This document shows, piece by piece, positions 23,617 to 32,414 of a DNA stretch of 64,000 nucleotides (its first letter is position 1; each line of letters opens with the position of its first letter). The translations under genes were made by a program, and so were the position numbers. This DNA is from Nocardiopsis endophytica (lineage in GTDB: Bacteria; Actinomycetota; Actinomycetes; Streptosporangiales; Streptosporangiaceae): positions 1 through 64,000 of the forward strand of contig NZ_JAQFWQ010000003.1 of the NCBI RefSeq assembly GCF_027706725.1, in the 5' to 3' direction. Below the pieces are notes generated by a model. The model was not told where the DNA came from and searched no databases. It saw only the letters and a list, made by a program, of their open reading frames with translations.

Positions 23617-26070
23617 GTGGGTCAGGGGACAATGGTTCAGAGAATCGCTCAGCTCTTCGGTGTCGGTGTCATCGCCGGAATCCTGGTCGCGGCCCTGGCG
23701 CTGCCGGCCGTCGGCGGCATCGGCATCACCGCGCGCAACGTCGCCACCGGCTTCATGAACATGCCGAGCGACCTGGAGACGCCGCCCCCTCCTCAGCGGT
23801 CGACCATCTACGACCGCGAAGGCGGCGTGATCGCGGAGATCTACGACAAGAACCGGGAACTCGTCGACCTCGAGGACATGTCCCCGGTGATGCAGGACGC
23901 CATCATCTCCATCGAGGACTCGGGCTTCTACGAGCACGGCGGCATCGACATCGGCGGCACCTTCCGGGCCGCGCTGCGCACGCTGGCCGGCAGCACCCAG
24001 GGGGGTTCCTCCCTCACCCAGCAGTACGTGAAGAACGTGCTGGTGGAGAGCGCCGACAACCAGGACGAGCAGGAGGAGGCCACCGAGACCAGCATCGCGC
24101 GCAAGCTGCGCGAGCTGCGGTACGCCCTGACGCTCGAGAAGCGCATGACCAAGGACGAGATCCTGCAGGGCTACCTGAACATCGCCTACTTCGGCGACGG
24201 CGCCTACGGCGTCGAGTCGGCGGCCCAGCACTTCTTCGGCAAGAAGGCCGCGGACCTGGAGCTGTCCGAGGCGGCCACGCTGGCCGGGGCGGTGCGCTAC
24301 CCGTACCTGTACAACATGCGGCTGAACACCGAGGACGCCCAGGACCGGCGCGACGTGGTGCTCGACCGGATGGTGCAGATCGGGAGGATCACCGAGGAGG
24401 AGGCCGCCGAGGCCAAGGCGGCCGACCTGGAGGACCAGCTGGACGTGTCCAACCCCTCCAACGGGTGCGTCCCCAGCGACCAGCCGTTCTTCTGCGACTA
24501 CGTGGTGCAGGAGATCGAGAAGAGCGAGCGGTTCGGTGAGAACGAGACCGAGCGCGCCCGCTGGCTGCGCACCGCCGGCCTGGAGATCCACACCACCCTG
24601 GACGCCGACATGCAGGAGGCGGCCCAGGACGCGGTCGACAAGTACGTCCCCCGCAAGAACAAGTCGAAGAAGGTCGCTGCGGAGATCCTGATCGAGCCGG
24701 GCACCGGCGAGATCCGCGGCATGGCGCAGAGCCGCAACTACGGGCCGGACGAGTCCAAGCTCGGCGAGACCTCGATCAACTTCACCACCGACTCCGACCG
24801 CGGCGGCAGCACCGGCTTCCAGGCCGGGTCCACCTTCAAGGCGTTCGCCCTGGCCGCGGCGCTGGAGCAGGGCAAGGGCTTCGGCACCTCCTACTCGGGG
24901 GCCAACGACAGCAGCACCACCATCACCGGCAACCGCAACTGCGACGGCGGGACCCTGGCGCCGTGGACGCTGAGCAACGCGGGCGACACCAAGGGCGGCG
25001 GCAGCAGCATGGTCGCCGGGACCAAGGGGTCGGTGAACACCTACTTCGCGCACCTGCAGCGCGACGTGGGGCTGTGCAACGTCATCGAGATGGCCGAGAA
25101 CCTGGGCGTCAAGCGCGCCGACGGCCAGTCCTTCGACAACCCGCACACCCAGGCCAACAACTCCTTCGTCCTGGGCAGCGAGGAGGTCTCCCCGCTGCGC
25201 GTGGCCAACGCCTACGCCACCTTCGCCTCCGGCGGCACCTACTGCGAGCCGCAGGCGATCACCTCCATCGAGGACAAGCAGGCCGGCAAGACCATCGAGA
25301 TCGAGTCCGAGTGCGAGCGGCGGATCAGCGAGGACGTCGCCGCCGGGGTGAGCTACCTGCTGCAGCAGACCTTCAAGGGCGGCACGACGACCGGCCTGGG
25401 GATCGGCCGCCCGGCGGCGGCCAAGACCGGGACCACCGACGGTTCGGCGGCGGCCTGGTTCGCCGGGTACACGCCGAACCTGGCCGGCTCGGTGTTCGTC
25501 GGCGACCCGCGCGGCCCGCAGAACTACCCGCTGCGCGGCGTCAACCTCGGCGGCCGCTACTACGGGACGGTCTACGGGGCCACCATCCCCGGGCCGATCT
25601 GGCAGGAGACCATGCGGGAGGCCACCGAGGAGCTGCCGGAGAAGGGCTTCCCCTCGGCGCCGTCCAAGTACCGGGGCGGCGGCTCCGGCGCCCCCGACGC
25701 CGAGCAGACCGCCAGCGGCGCGTCGGTCGAGGGCGGGGTGCCCGACGTGGTCGGCCAGAGCGAGGGCCAGGCCGTGGCCGCCCTTGAGGAGGCCGGGTAC
25801 GTGGTGAGCGTCTCGGGTACGCGCGTCCGCTCCGACGAGGCCGAGGGCACGGTGGCCGCGGTCAACCCCGACCCCGGGACGGTGCTCCCCGAGGGGGCGA
25901 CGGTGAACGTCTTCCTCAGCACCGGGTCGTCGGGCCGGGCCTCGCCGTCGGCCGACGCGGGCGACGGCGACGGCGGCGGCCGGGGCGGATCCGGTGACCG
26001 GGGCCCCGACCCCGGCGTCGGCACGCACCCGGTGGTACCCGCCTCCGAGGTGCCGCGGCGCGAGGAGTGA
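23617..26070 (+). CDS. Bifunctional penicillin-binding protein with PASTA domain (PonA2-like)
   Basis: An 817-residue class A PBP that polymerises and crosslinks peptidoglycan. One membrane helix lies at about 9-35; the GT51 glycosyltransferase domain shows ISIEDSGFYEHGGID, QGGSSLTQQYVKN and KRMTKDEILQGYLNIAYFGDGAYGVESAA; the transpeptidase domain has Ser405 in STFK, Ser472 in SVN and Lys603 in KTGT. A single PASTA domain (about 708-772, VPDVVGQSEGQAVAALEEAGY) and an acidic Gly-rich tail end the protein. TACTCT (23605-23610) stands six bases before the GTG, so it is probably leaderless. Confidence 0.93.
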   Translation: MGQGTMVQRIAQLFGVGVIAGILVAALALPAVGGIGITARNVATGFMNMPSDLETPPPPQRSTIYDREGGVIAEIYDKNRELVDLEDMSPVMQDAIISIEDSGFYEHGGIDIGGTFRAALRTLAGSTQGGSSLTQQYVKNVLVESADNQDEQEEATETSIARKLRELRYALTLEKRMTKDEILQGYLNIAYFGDGAYGVESAAQHFFGKKAADLELSEAATLAGAVRYPYLYNMRLNTEDAQDRRDVVLDRMVQIGRITEEEAAEAKAADLEDQLDVSNPSNGCVPSDQPFFCDYVVQEIEKSERFGENETERARWLRTAGLEIHTTLDADMQEAAQDAVDKYVPRKNKSKKVAAEILIEPGTGEIRGMAQSRNYGPDESKLGETSINFTTDSDRGGSTGFQAGSTFKAFALAAALEQGKGFGTSYSGANDSSTTITGNRNCDGGTLAPWTLSNAGDTKGGGSSMVAGTKGSVNTYFAHLQRDVGLCNVIEMAENLGVKRADGQSFDNPHTQANNSFVLGSEEVSPLRVANAYATFASGGTYCEPQAITSIEDKQAGKTIEIESECERRISEDVAAGVSYLLQQTFKGGTTTGLGIGRPAAAKTGTTDGSAAAWFAGYTPNLAGSVFVGDPRGPQNYPLRGVNLGGRYYGTVYGATIPGPIWQETMREATEELPEKGFPSAPSKYRGGGSGAPDAEQTASGASVEGGVPDVVGQSEGQAVAALEEAGYVVSVSGTRVRSDEAEGTVAAVNPDPGTVLPEGATVNVFLSTGSSGRASPSADAGDGDGGGRGGSGDRGPDPGVGTHPVVPASEVPRREE

Positions 26071-26073
26071 CCG

Positions 26074-26114
26074 CTCCTCCGTTCCCGGCCGCCGGTCGGC
26101 CGGGAACGGAGGAG
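26074..26114. terminator. 17-bp stem terminator after the PBP gene
   Basis: Arms 26074-26090 and 26098-26114 are perfectly complementary over 17 bases around a seven-base loop. It lies between convergent genes and can serve both. Confidence 0.7.
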
Positions 26115-26120
26115 AGCAGT

Positions 26121-26152
26121 GCGGCCCGCACCCCTGCAGGGGTGCGGGCCGC
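26121..26152. terminator. 32-bp perfect palindrome, second bidirectional terminator
   Basis: GCGGCCCGCACCCC, TGCA, GGGGTGCGGGCCGC: a perfect 32-base palindrome directly after the previous hairpin and before the yqeY stop. Confidence 0.65.
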
Positions 26153-26199
26153 GGTGCGTTCGGCGCCCGCCCGGCGAGCGGTCGGCGGGCAGCGGGCGG

Positions 26200-26655
26200 T
26201 CAGCCCGCGAGGCGGCGCTTGACCTCGGCGGCCACCCGGGAGCCCTCGGCCCTCCCGGCCACCTTCGGGTTGACGATCTTCATGACGGCGCCCATCTGCT
26301 TGGGGCCGCTCGCCCCGGACTCGGCGATCGCCGCCTCCACCAGGGCCCCCAGCTCCTCGTCGGTGAGCTGGGCGGGCAGGTACTCGGCGAGGACCTCGCC
26401 CTCGGCCCGCTCGTCGGCGGCCTTGTCCGCGCGGCCGCCCGACTCGAAGGCCTCGGCGGCCTCGCGCCGCTTCTTGGCCTCCCGGGTGACCAGGGCGATC
26501 ATGTCGTCGTCGCTGAGCTCCCGGGAGGAGCCGCCCGCCACCTCCTCCTTGGACACGGCGGTGAGGACCATGCGCAGGGTGCGGGTGCGCACGTCGTCGC
26601 GTGCCTTCATCGCGGTGGTGAGGTCGGCCTTGAGGCGGTCTTTGAGTTCGGACAT
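26200..26655 (-). CDS. GatB/YqeY domain protein
   Basis: A 151-residue YqeY-type protein, related to the tRNA-binding tail of GatB. It shows MSELKDRLKADLTTAMKARD, RTLRMVLTAV, VTREAKKRREAAEAFESGGR and LAEYLPAQLTDEEL, with GPKQMGAVMKIVNPKVAGRAEGSRV near the end, all canonical. The role in vivo is unsettled for the family. The ATG at 26655 follows TATGAT by seven bases (leaderless); the GTG or ATG four codons earlier is less likely. Convergent with the PBP gene and divergent from the metallophosphatase. Confidence 0.88.
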   Translation of the reverse strand: MSELKDRLKADLTTAMKARDDVRTRTLRMVLTAVSKEEVAGGSSRELSDDDMIALVTREAKKRREAAEAFESGGRADKAADERAEGEVLAEYLPAQLTDEELGALVEAAIAESGASGPKQMGAVMKIVNPKVAGRAEGSRVAAEVKRRLAG

Positions 26656-26758
26656 GCCAACGATCATAGGCTGGTGCCGGACGGCTTCCCCAGGGTTTTT
26701 CCGCGGCGTGCGCGCACGCGCACGCTCGGACAGGCGAGACAGGCGAAAGGTGCGACAC

Positions 26759-27679
26759 GTGAGTGGACAGCGAGCGGGACTGCGCAGGCTCGGCCGGACC
26801 GCGGCGGCCGTCGCGGCGGTGGGGGCGGCCGGTTTCGCCTACGCCTCCGTGGTCGAGCGGAACTGGTTCCGGCTGCGCCGCTACGAGCTGCCGGTCCTCT
26901 CCCCCGGGGCGGCGCCGATGCGGGTGCTGCACCTGTCCGACGCGCACCTGACCCCCGGGCGGCGCATGCTCATCGACTGGGTGCGCGGCCTGGAGCGGTA
27001 CGAGCCGGACCTGGTGGTCAACACCGGCGACTCCCTGGCCCACCCGGACGCCGTGGAGCCGTTCCTCGAGGCGCTGGGCCCGCTGCTGGACCGGCCGGGC
27101 GCGTTCGTGTTCGGGTCCAACGACATGTTCTCGCCGCGCTTCAAGAACCCGGCCCGCTACCTGTGGCGGAACAGCACCGCCGACTACCGGGACCGCCGGG
27201 AGCCGGACCTTCCCTGGCAGGAGCTGGGCGCGGCGATGGAGAAGGCCGGGTGGCTGGACCTGAACAACCGCACGGGCGCGCTGAACGCGGGCGGTCAGCG
27301 GGTGGCGGCCGCCGGGGTGCACGACTCGCACATCGGCCTGGACCGCTACGACGAGGTGGCCGGTCCGGCGCCGTCCGACGCGGCGCTCCGGCTGGGGGTG
27401 CTGCACTCCCCCGAGCCCGCCAACCTGGACCGCTTCGAGGCCGACGGCTATGACCTGCTGCTGGCCGGGCACACCCACGGGGGGCAGGTCTGCCTTCCGC
27501 TGTACGGGACGCTGGTCACCAACTGCGGCATCGACCGGCGGCGGGCCTGGGGGCTGAGCCGGTACGGCCGCGCGCACCTGCACGTGTCGGGCGGGCTGGG
27601 CACCTCCCCGTACGCGCCGGTGCGGTTCTGCTGCCGCCCGGAGGCGGCCCTGCTGGAGCTGGTCCCGTCCGACGCCTGA
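26759..27679 (+). CDS. Metallophosphoesterase with N-terminal membrane helix (Rv3683-like)
   Basis: A 306-residue calcineurin-like phosphoesterase. An N-terminal hydrophobic helix (RTAAAVAAVGAAGFAYASVV) should tether it to the membrane. Metal motifs are DAHLTPG (LHLSDAHLTPGRR), NTGD (LVVNTGDSLAH), GSND (VFGSNDMF), and GHTHGGQVCLP; the typical last His pair is in LAGHTHGG. Relatives include UDP-diacylglucosamine hydrolase-like and YkuE-like enzymes, so a lipid or cell-wall phosphate ester may be the substrate. The GTG at 26759 follows AAAGG with fair spacing. It is the right-hand end of the mycobacteria-like block. Confidence 0.85.
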   Translation: MSGQRAGLRRLGRTAAAVAAVGAAGFAYASVVERNWFRLRRYELPVLSPGAAPMRVLHLSDAHLTPGRRMLIDWVRGLERYEPDLVVNTGDSLAHPDAVEPFLEALGPLLDRPGAFVFGSNDMFSPRFKNPARYLWRNSTADYRDRREPDLPWQELGAAMEKAGWLDLNNRTGALNAGGQRVAAAGVHDSHIGLDRYDEVAGPAPSDAALRLGVLHSPEPANLDRFEADGYDLLLAGHTHGGQVCLPLYGTLVTNCGIDRRRAWGLSRYGRAHLHVSGGLGTSPYAPVRFCCRPEAALLELVPSDA

Positions 27680-27690
27680 GGCCGCGGTCG

Positions 27691-27715
27691 GCGGCCGGGG
27701 CCCGGCCCCGGCCGC
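27691..27715 (+). terminator. Hairpin after metallophosphoesterase gene
   Basis: GCGGCCGGGG (27691-27700) and CCCCGGCCGC (27706-27715) form a 10-bp stem; no U-run. Confidence 0.5.
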
Positions 27716-27823
27716 GGGGGTGTGGCGGGACCGACGGCGGGCTCCGGGAATGCGCGGCCGCCTTACCCTGTTCCCGGGAAGTAGTTGAAAACGGAACGAC
27801 TTCACGCGGGGGCTGGAGGAGCC

Positions 27824-28963
27824 ATGCAGTTCGGGATCTTCTCGGTCGGGGACGTCACCCCCGACCCGACGACCGGGCGCACGCCCACCGAGGGCGAGCG
27901 GATCCGGGCGGTCATGCGCATCGCCGAGAAGGCCGAGGAGGTCGGGCTGGACGTGTTCGCCACCGGCGAGCACCACAACCCGCCGTTCGTGCCGTCCTCG
28001 CCCACCACCATGCTCGGCTACCTGGCCGGACGCACCGAGCGCCTGGTGATGTCCACCGCCACCACGCTGATCACCACCAACGACCCGGTGAAGATCGCCG
28101 AGGACTTCGCCATGCTCCAGCACCTGGCCGGCGGCCGCGCCGACCTGATGCTCGGGCGCGGCAACACCGGCCCGGTCTACCCGTGGTTCGGCCAGGACAT
28201 CCGGCAGGGCATCCCGCTGGCGGTGGAGAACTACGCCCTCCTCCACAGGCTGTGGAGGGAGGACGTCGTCGACTGGGAGGGGCGCTTCCGCACCCCGCTG
28301 CAGGGCTTCACCTCCACCCCGCGCCCGCTGGACGGCGTGCCGCCGTTCGTGTGGCACGGCTCCATCCGCAGCCCCGAGATCGCTGAGCAGGCCGCCTACT
28401 ACGGCGACGGGTTCTTCGCCAACAACATCTTCTGGCCCAAGGAGCACTTCCAGCGGCTCATCGGGCTGTACCGCAGGCGCTACGAGCACTACGGGCACGG
28501 CCGCGCCGACCAGGCCATCGTCGGCCTGGGCGGGCAGGTGTTCATGCGCCGCAACTCCCAGGACGCGGTGCGCGAGTTCCGGCCCTACTTCGACAACGCC
28601 CCGGTGTACGGCGGCGGCCCCTCGCTGGAGGACTTCAGCCGCGAGACGCCGCTCACCGTGGGCAGCCCGGAGCAGGTCATCGAGCGCACCCTGGAGTTCC
28701 GCGAGTACTTCGGCGACTACCAGCGCCAGCTGTTCCTCGTCGACCACGCGGGACTGCCGCTCAAGACCGTGCTGGAGCAGCTCGACCTGCTCGGCGAGGA
28801 GGTCGTGCCGGTGCTGCGGCGCGAGTTCGCCGCCCGGCGGCCGGCGGGCGTGCCCGACGGGCCGCCCGGACACGAAGAGCGCAGGCGCGCGCTCGCCAAG
28901 GACGGCGCGGGCGACGCCACCGGCAAGGACACCGACGGTGCCGACAAGGAGGGCGCGAAGTGA
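27824..28963 (+). CDS. LLM-class flavin-dependent oxidoreductase (CE1758 family)
   Basis: A 379-residue luciferase-like monooxygenase fold protein. It begins MQFGIFSVGDVTPDPTTGRTPTEGERI and has GLDVFATGEHHNPPF, LIGLYRRRYEHYGHG and VGSPEQVIERTLEFREYFGDYQRQLFLVDHAGLP, which mark the CE1758 subgroup that pairs with a CE1759-type FMN reductase. The last 35 residues are a charged, disordered tail. The ATG at 27824 follows GGAGGA. The next gene overlaps by GTGA, so oxygenase and reductase are a coupled two-component unit; the substrate is unknown. Confidence 0.85.
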   Translation: MQFGIFSVGDVTPDPTTGRTPTEGERIRAVMRIAEKAEEVGLDVFATGEHHNPPFVPSSPTTMLGYLAGRTERLVMSTATTLITTNDPVKIAEDFAMLQHLAGGRADLMLGRGNTGPVYPWFGQDIRQGIPLAVENYALLHRLWREDVVDWEGRFRTPLQGFTSTPRPLDGVPPFVWHGSIRSPEIAEQAAYYGDGFFANNIFWPKEHFQRLIGLYRRRYEHYGHGRADQAIVGLGGQVFMRRNSQDAVREFRPYFDNAPVYGGGPSLEDFSRETPLTVGSPEQVIERTLEFREYFGDYQRQLFLVDHAGLPLKTVLEQLDLLGEEVVPVLRREFAARRPAGVPDGPPGHEERRRALAKDGAGDATGKDTDGADKEGAK

Positions 28964-29577
28964 CCGAGCAGCGCATCGTCGCCGTCGCGGCGGGGCTGAG
29001 CACCCCGTCGTCGACGCGGCTGCTGGCCGACCGGCTGTCGGGGGCGGTCGGCACCGCCCTGCGCGAGGCGGGGGACACGGCGGCCGTCGAGACCGTCGAA
29101 CTCCGCGAGCACGCCCGCGCGCTGGGCGAGGCGATGGCGGCCGGGTTCCCCACCGGGGAACTGAAGCGGGCCGTGGACGCGGTCGCCGGGGCCGATGGGC
29201 TGATCGCGGTGACGCCGGTGTTCAACGCCTCCTACAGCGGGCTGTTCAAGAGCTTCTTCGACCTGGTGGACGCCGACGACCTGCACGGCACCCCGGTGCT
29301 GATCGGCGCCACCGGCGGGTCGCCGCGCCATTCGCTGGTGCTGGAGCACGCGATGCGGCCGATGTTCGCCTACCTGCGCGCCACCGTGGCGCCCACGGCG
29401 GTCTACGCCGCCTCGGAGGACTGGGGCGGCGGCGGGGACGTCCACGCGCCCCTCACCGACCGCGTGTCCCGGGCGGGCGGAGAGCTGGCCGCCCTGGTGT
29501 CCGGGCGCCCCAAGCGGGAGCGCCCCGACCCCTACGAGGAGCCGGTGCCCTTCGAACGCCTGCTGCGCGGGGAGTGA
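28960..29577 (+). CDS. NAD(P)H-dependent FMN reductase (CE1759 family)
   Basis: A 205-residue flavodoxin-like FMN reductase. The phosphate-binding loop is AAGLSTPSSTRLLADRL, followed by ADGLIAVTPVFNASYSGLFKSFFDLVD and GATGGSPRHSLVLEHAMRPMFAYL, the CE1759 signature. It should supply reduced FMN to the oxidoreductase encoded just upstream, with which it overlaps. Confidence 0.88.
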   Translation: MTEQRIVAVAAGLSTPSSTRLLADRLSGAVGTALREAGDTAAVETVELREHARALGEAMAAGFPTGELKRAVDAVAGADGLIAVTPVFNASYSGLFKSFFDLVDADDLHGTPVLIGATGGSPRHSLVLEHAMRPMFAYLRATVAPTAVYAASEDWGGGGDVHAPLTDRVSRAGGELAALVSGRPKRERPDPYEEPVPFERLLRGE

Positions 29578-30330
29578 GAGCCCGGGCCGCGGGGGCAGGG
29601 CGGTCCGGGCGGGCCCGGCCCCTCCCGCGGAGGCTCCGGGCCGTGAGCGGGGCGTCGCCCCGTCCTAGCGCCGCCCCGCCGCCGTCCGCCGCCGCTGGTG
29701 CGGCGGTCGGCCTCCGGCTCCTCCGGGAAGGGGCACCGCGCCCCGTTCACCTTCCCAGTCTGGCTCCCGAGCCGCGCCGGAATCCCGGACTGGTCGGCAT
29801 TCCGCGCCCCCACCGGACGACACGACACGACGCTCGTGACGAAGGGGGGCAGGCCGCCCCGCCGTATTCGTACCGCGCATACCGGGGGCCCAGCCCCTCA
29901 CGTTCCGCCCGCCCCGGCGGACCCGGCGAATGCGCCGCCACCGCCCCCGCTCCGGCGGCGTTTCCGTCGGGGCCGCCGACCGGTCCATCGATGCTCTCGG
30001 GGCCCGCGCCGATATGCGGGTGTGCTCGGCGTCGATCTCGGGACGAACGACGGTACCGGGCCGGCTCTCGGGCGTGTTTCTCGGATCGTTCTCGGCTCGC
30101 GACCAATAGGACGACGCTCGCTGCACCGGGACGCTCGAGCAGCCGACCAGGATGGACTTCGCGCCCCGTCCTGCGAGCGGAGCCCGGGCCCCGCTGCGCC
30201 GACATGGCGAAGCCGGCGCAGTAGGGGCGACGGCCGCCCGCTGGTCGAAAAGCCTCCGAGAAACACGTCCCAGAGGCGCATTTCCCGAGATCAACGACGC
30301 GGGCGGCCCATCCGCGCCGGTTCCCACGGG
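29578..30330. other. Gene-free 750-bp gap
   Basis: Frames are open on both strands but read as Arg/Pro/Gly-rich strings without any domain likeness or ribosome site, so I call no gene. The stretch 29580-29645 can form GC-rich stems suited to termination after the reductase gene. Near the right end lies a single copy of the CATTTCCCGAGA repeat (30279-30300). Confidence 0.6.
30275..30302. repeat. Solo copy of the CATTTCCCGAGA repeat
   Basis: GAGGCGCATTTCCCGAGATC followed by AACGACGCGGGC matches the repeat units at 2921-2950 and 3021-3050 almost exactly. It stands beyond the stop of the Crp-like gene. Confidence 0.7.
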
Positions 30331-31044
30331 TCAGTCCTCGTCGGCGAAGGCCTGCAGCGCCCCGTCGTCGAGGATGGCGACCCTGCGGTACCCGGCTTCG
30401 ACGCCCCCGGCCTCGCGCATCCGGCGCAGCGCCTCGCCGACCGCGTCCTCCCGGGCCCCGATGAGCATGCCCAGCTCGGCCTGGGAGAGCCGCACACCGA
30501 TGTCGACCGCCCCGTCCCCGATCGGCACCCCGTGGCGCGCGGCGAGCTGCAGCAGCGCCCGCGCCAGGCGCGCCGGGACCCGGTAGGCGGTGTACTCACT
30601 GCGCTGCCGGTCCGACCACTCCAGACGGTCCCCCAGCACCGAGGCCACCGCCTCCCACGCGCCGGGGGTGCGGTCGAGGAAGTCCTTGAAGGCGCGGGCG
30701 CTGTAGGCGTGCACCACGGTGGGCGTGCAGGTGACGATCGTCGCCGTGCGAGGGCGGTCGCGCACGATGCCCATCTCCCCCACCAGGTCGCCGTCGACGC
30801 GCACGCCCAGCAGCGTCTCCGTGCCGTTCGGCAGCACCGCGGTGACCTTCACGCAGGCCGAGGCCGACCGCCCGGGGGCGCGCAGCAGCAGGACGCCGTC
30901 ACCGGGCCCGCCCTGGCTCATCAGCACCCGCCCGGCCGGCACCCGCCGCGGCGGTGCCAGGGCCAGCAGGCCCTCCCGCGCCTCCGGGCCGATGCGGGCC
31001 ATGAACGTACCCTCCGGCCAGCCCTCACCGCCCGTTGGAGCCAT
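30331..31044 (-). CDS. Crp/Fnr family transcriptional regulator
   Basis: A 237-residue Crp-like regulator, distinct from Crp at 15.4 kb. The cyclic-nucleotide-like domain has GDGVLLLRAPGRSASACVKV and VDGDLVGEMGIVRDRPRTATIV; the HTH is RLSQAELGMLIGAREDAVGEALRRMREAGGVEAG. The glycine/arginine pattern of the phosphate cassette is only partly kept (GEMGIVRDRPRTAT), so cAMP binding is uncertain. The ATG at 31044 follows AGGAG at eight bases. It is downstream of a STAS gene on the same strand and shares the block with two GAF-ANTAR genes. Confidence 0.8.
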   Translation of the reverse strand: MAPTGGEGWPEGTFMARIGPEAREGLLALAPPRRVPAGRVLMSQGGPGDGVLLLRAPGRSASACVKVTAVLPNGTETLLGVRVDGDLVGEMGIVRDRPRTATIVTCTPTVVHAYSARAFKDFLDRTPGAWEAVASVLGDRLEWSDRQRSEYTAYRVPARLARALLQLAARHGVPIGDGAVDIGVRLSQAELGMLIGAREDAVGEALRRMREAGGVEAGYRRVAILDDGALQAFADED

Positions 31045-31120
31045 CGCCGGCACTCCTCTCCCTCGCCCCCTCCTGCCTATCGGAGCCCGAACCCGGACGG
31101 GAAGGCCCGATCGAGGCCGC

Positions 31121-31447
31121 TCAGGAACCGATGACGCGGACATCGAGCACTTGGTCCAACCCGGAGCAGCCGAGCACCCTGGCGGGCCTGCCCGAACCGG
31201 CCACCCGAACCGCCATCCGGCCGCCGCGGGCCCGCCGCCTGCGCTCCAGCTCCACCAGCAGCGCCAGACCGCTGGAGTCGATGAAGTCCAGCCCCGTCAG
31301 GTCGACCACCAGGAGCGGCCCCGCGCGGCGCTCGGCGCCGCAGGCCGTGCCCCGCGCCTCCGCCGCCCCCACCAGGTCCAGCTCACCCCGAATGCTCAGC
31401 CGCACCGCACCCTCGTCCGGACACACGTCGATGTCGATTCCGGTCAT
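31121..31447 (-). CDS. STAS-domain anti-anti-sigma factor
   Basis: A 108-residue STAS protein. The phosphorylation site is LDFIDSSGLALLVELERRRRARGG, and the N-terminal strand pair IDIDVCPDEGAVRLSIRGELDLVGA is typical. It probably antagonises an RsbW-like anti-sigma factor, but no such partner is adjacent. The ATG at 31447 is chosen over 31510, which would add a tail not seen in the family. The Crp-like gene follows 76 bases downstream. Confidence 0.82.
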   Translation of the reverse strand: MTGIDIDVCPDEGAVRLSIRGELDLVGAAEARGTACGAERRAGPLLVVDLTGLDFIDSSGLALLVELERRRRARGGRMAVRVAGSGRPARVLGCSGLDQVLDVRVIGS

Positions 31448-31620
31448 CGCGCCCCTCGGCTCCTTCGCCGCCGTTCCTCCCCGATCGAGGTCCGGAACCG
31501 GAGTGGACACCTGTTTCCCGAACCGCCCAAGTTACGCCGACCGGGGAGGCCGTACCCCGCCTTCCCTCCATACGCATCACCGACGAAGGTCCCCCCGCCT
31601 CTCCGGCGTCCGGGCATAGG

Positions 31621-32379
31621 ATGGGAAACGACCTCGATCCACGTGAGGGGCGTTTCCTGTCCAGTCCGCTGCGAACGATCCGCGAACGGGTCACCGAGCG
31701 TGCCCGGGCACGGGAGACATCGGCGGCCGTCAGCGACGTATGCGACGTGTGCGCCGAGCTGGTCCCCTGCCGCGGCGTCGGAGTGATCGTCACCTCCGCC
31801 ACGGGGACCACGACCGGCTCCTACTACGCCACCACGGACTTCAGCCGCCGCCTCGACGAGATGCAGACCGCCCTCGGCCAAGGGCCCAGCATCTCCGCCG
31901 CCGCCCAGGGCGAGACGGTCCTGGTCCCCGATCTGGACGAGGCCTGGGCCCGCCGCGTCTGGCCCGTATTCGCCGAGTCGGCACTGGCGGACGGCCTCAG
32001 GGGCGTCTTCACCTTCCCCGTGGGCACGGGCGCGGCCGTGCTCGGCGCCCTGACCATCCACCGCTCCTCCCCCTCCCCGCTGGCAGAGGGCGAGCTCGCC
32101 TACGGGCTCGCCTCCGCCGGGGTCGCCCTCGACCTCATGCTGCACACTCCGACCACGGACACCGCCGTGACCTGGGTCGACGGCGCCGATCTGGGCGCCC
32201 ACCAGGTGGAGGTGCACCAGGCGGCGGGAATGGTGTCCATACAACTCGACGTGACCGTGGACGAGGCCTACTCCCGCCTCCGGGCCCACGCCTTCCGGCA
32301 CGACATGACCCTTGCGGACGTGGCGGTAGAGGTCGTCCGCCGCAGGCTGCGCTTCACTCCCGACCCGCAGCCGGACTGA
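31621..32379 (+). CDS. GAF and ANTAR domain protein
   Basis: A 252-residue signal-transduction protein: an N-terminal GAF-like sensor (about 35-165; GVGVIVTSATGTTTGSYYATTD, ALGQGPSISAAAQGETVLVPDLDE) and a C-terminal ANTAR RNA-binding domain (about 195-245; VHQAAGMVSIQLDVTVDEAYSRLRAHAFRHDMTLADVA). ANTAR proteins prevent transcription termination by binding paired hairpins in leader RNA. The ATG at 31621 is the only good start in the region. Another GAF-ANTAR gene follows after 35 bases. Confidence 0.85.
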   Translation: MGNDLDPREGRFLSSPLRTIRERVTERARARETSAAVSDVCDVCAELVPCRGVGVIVTSATGTTTGSYYATTDFSRRLDEMQTALGQGPSISAAAQGETVLVPDLDEAWARRVWPVFAESALADGLRGVFTFPVGTGAAVLGALTIHRSSPSPLAEGELAYGLASAGVALDLMLHTPTTDTAVTWVDGADLGAHQVEVHQAAGMVSIQLDVTVDEAYSRLRAHAFRHDMTLADVAVEVVRRRLRFTPDPQPD

Positions 32380-32414
32380 CCCTCCCCCGTCCCACCTCGA
32401 AGGAGGAATCCCGA

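Noticed and set aside
29578-30330. Several open frames on both strands
   Set aside because: No ribosome sites, no domain likeness, biased composition on both strands.
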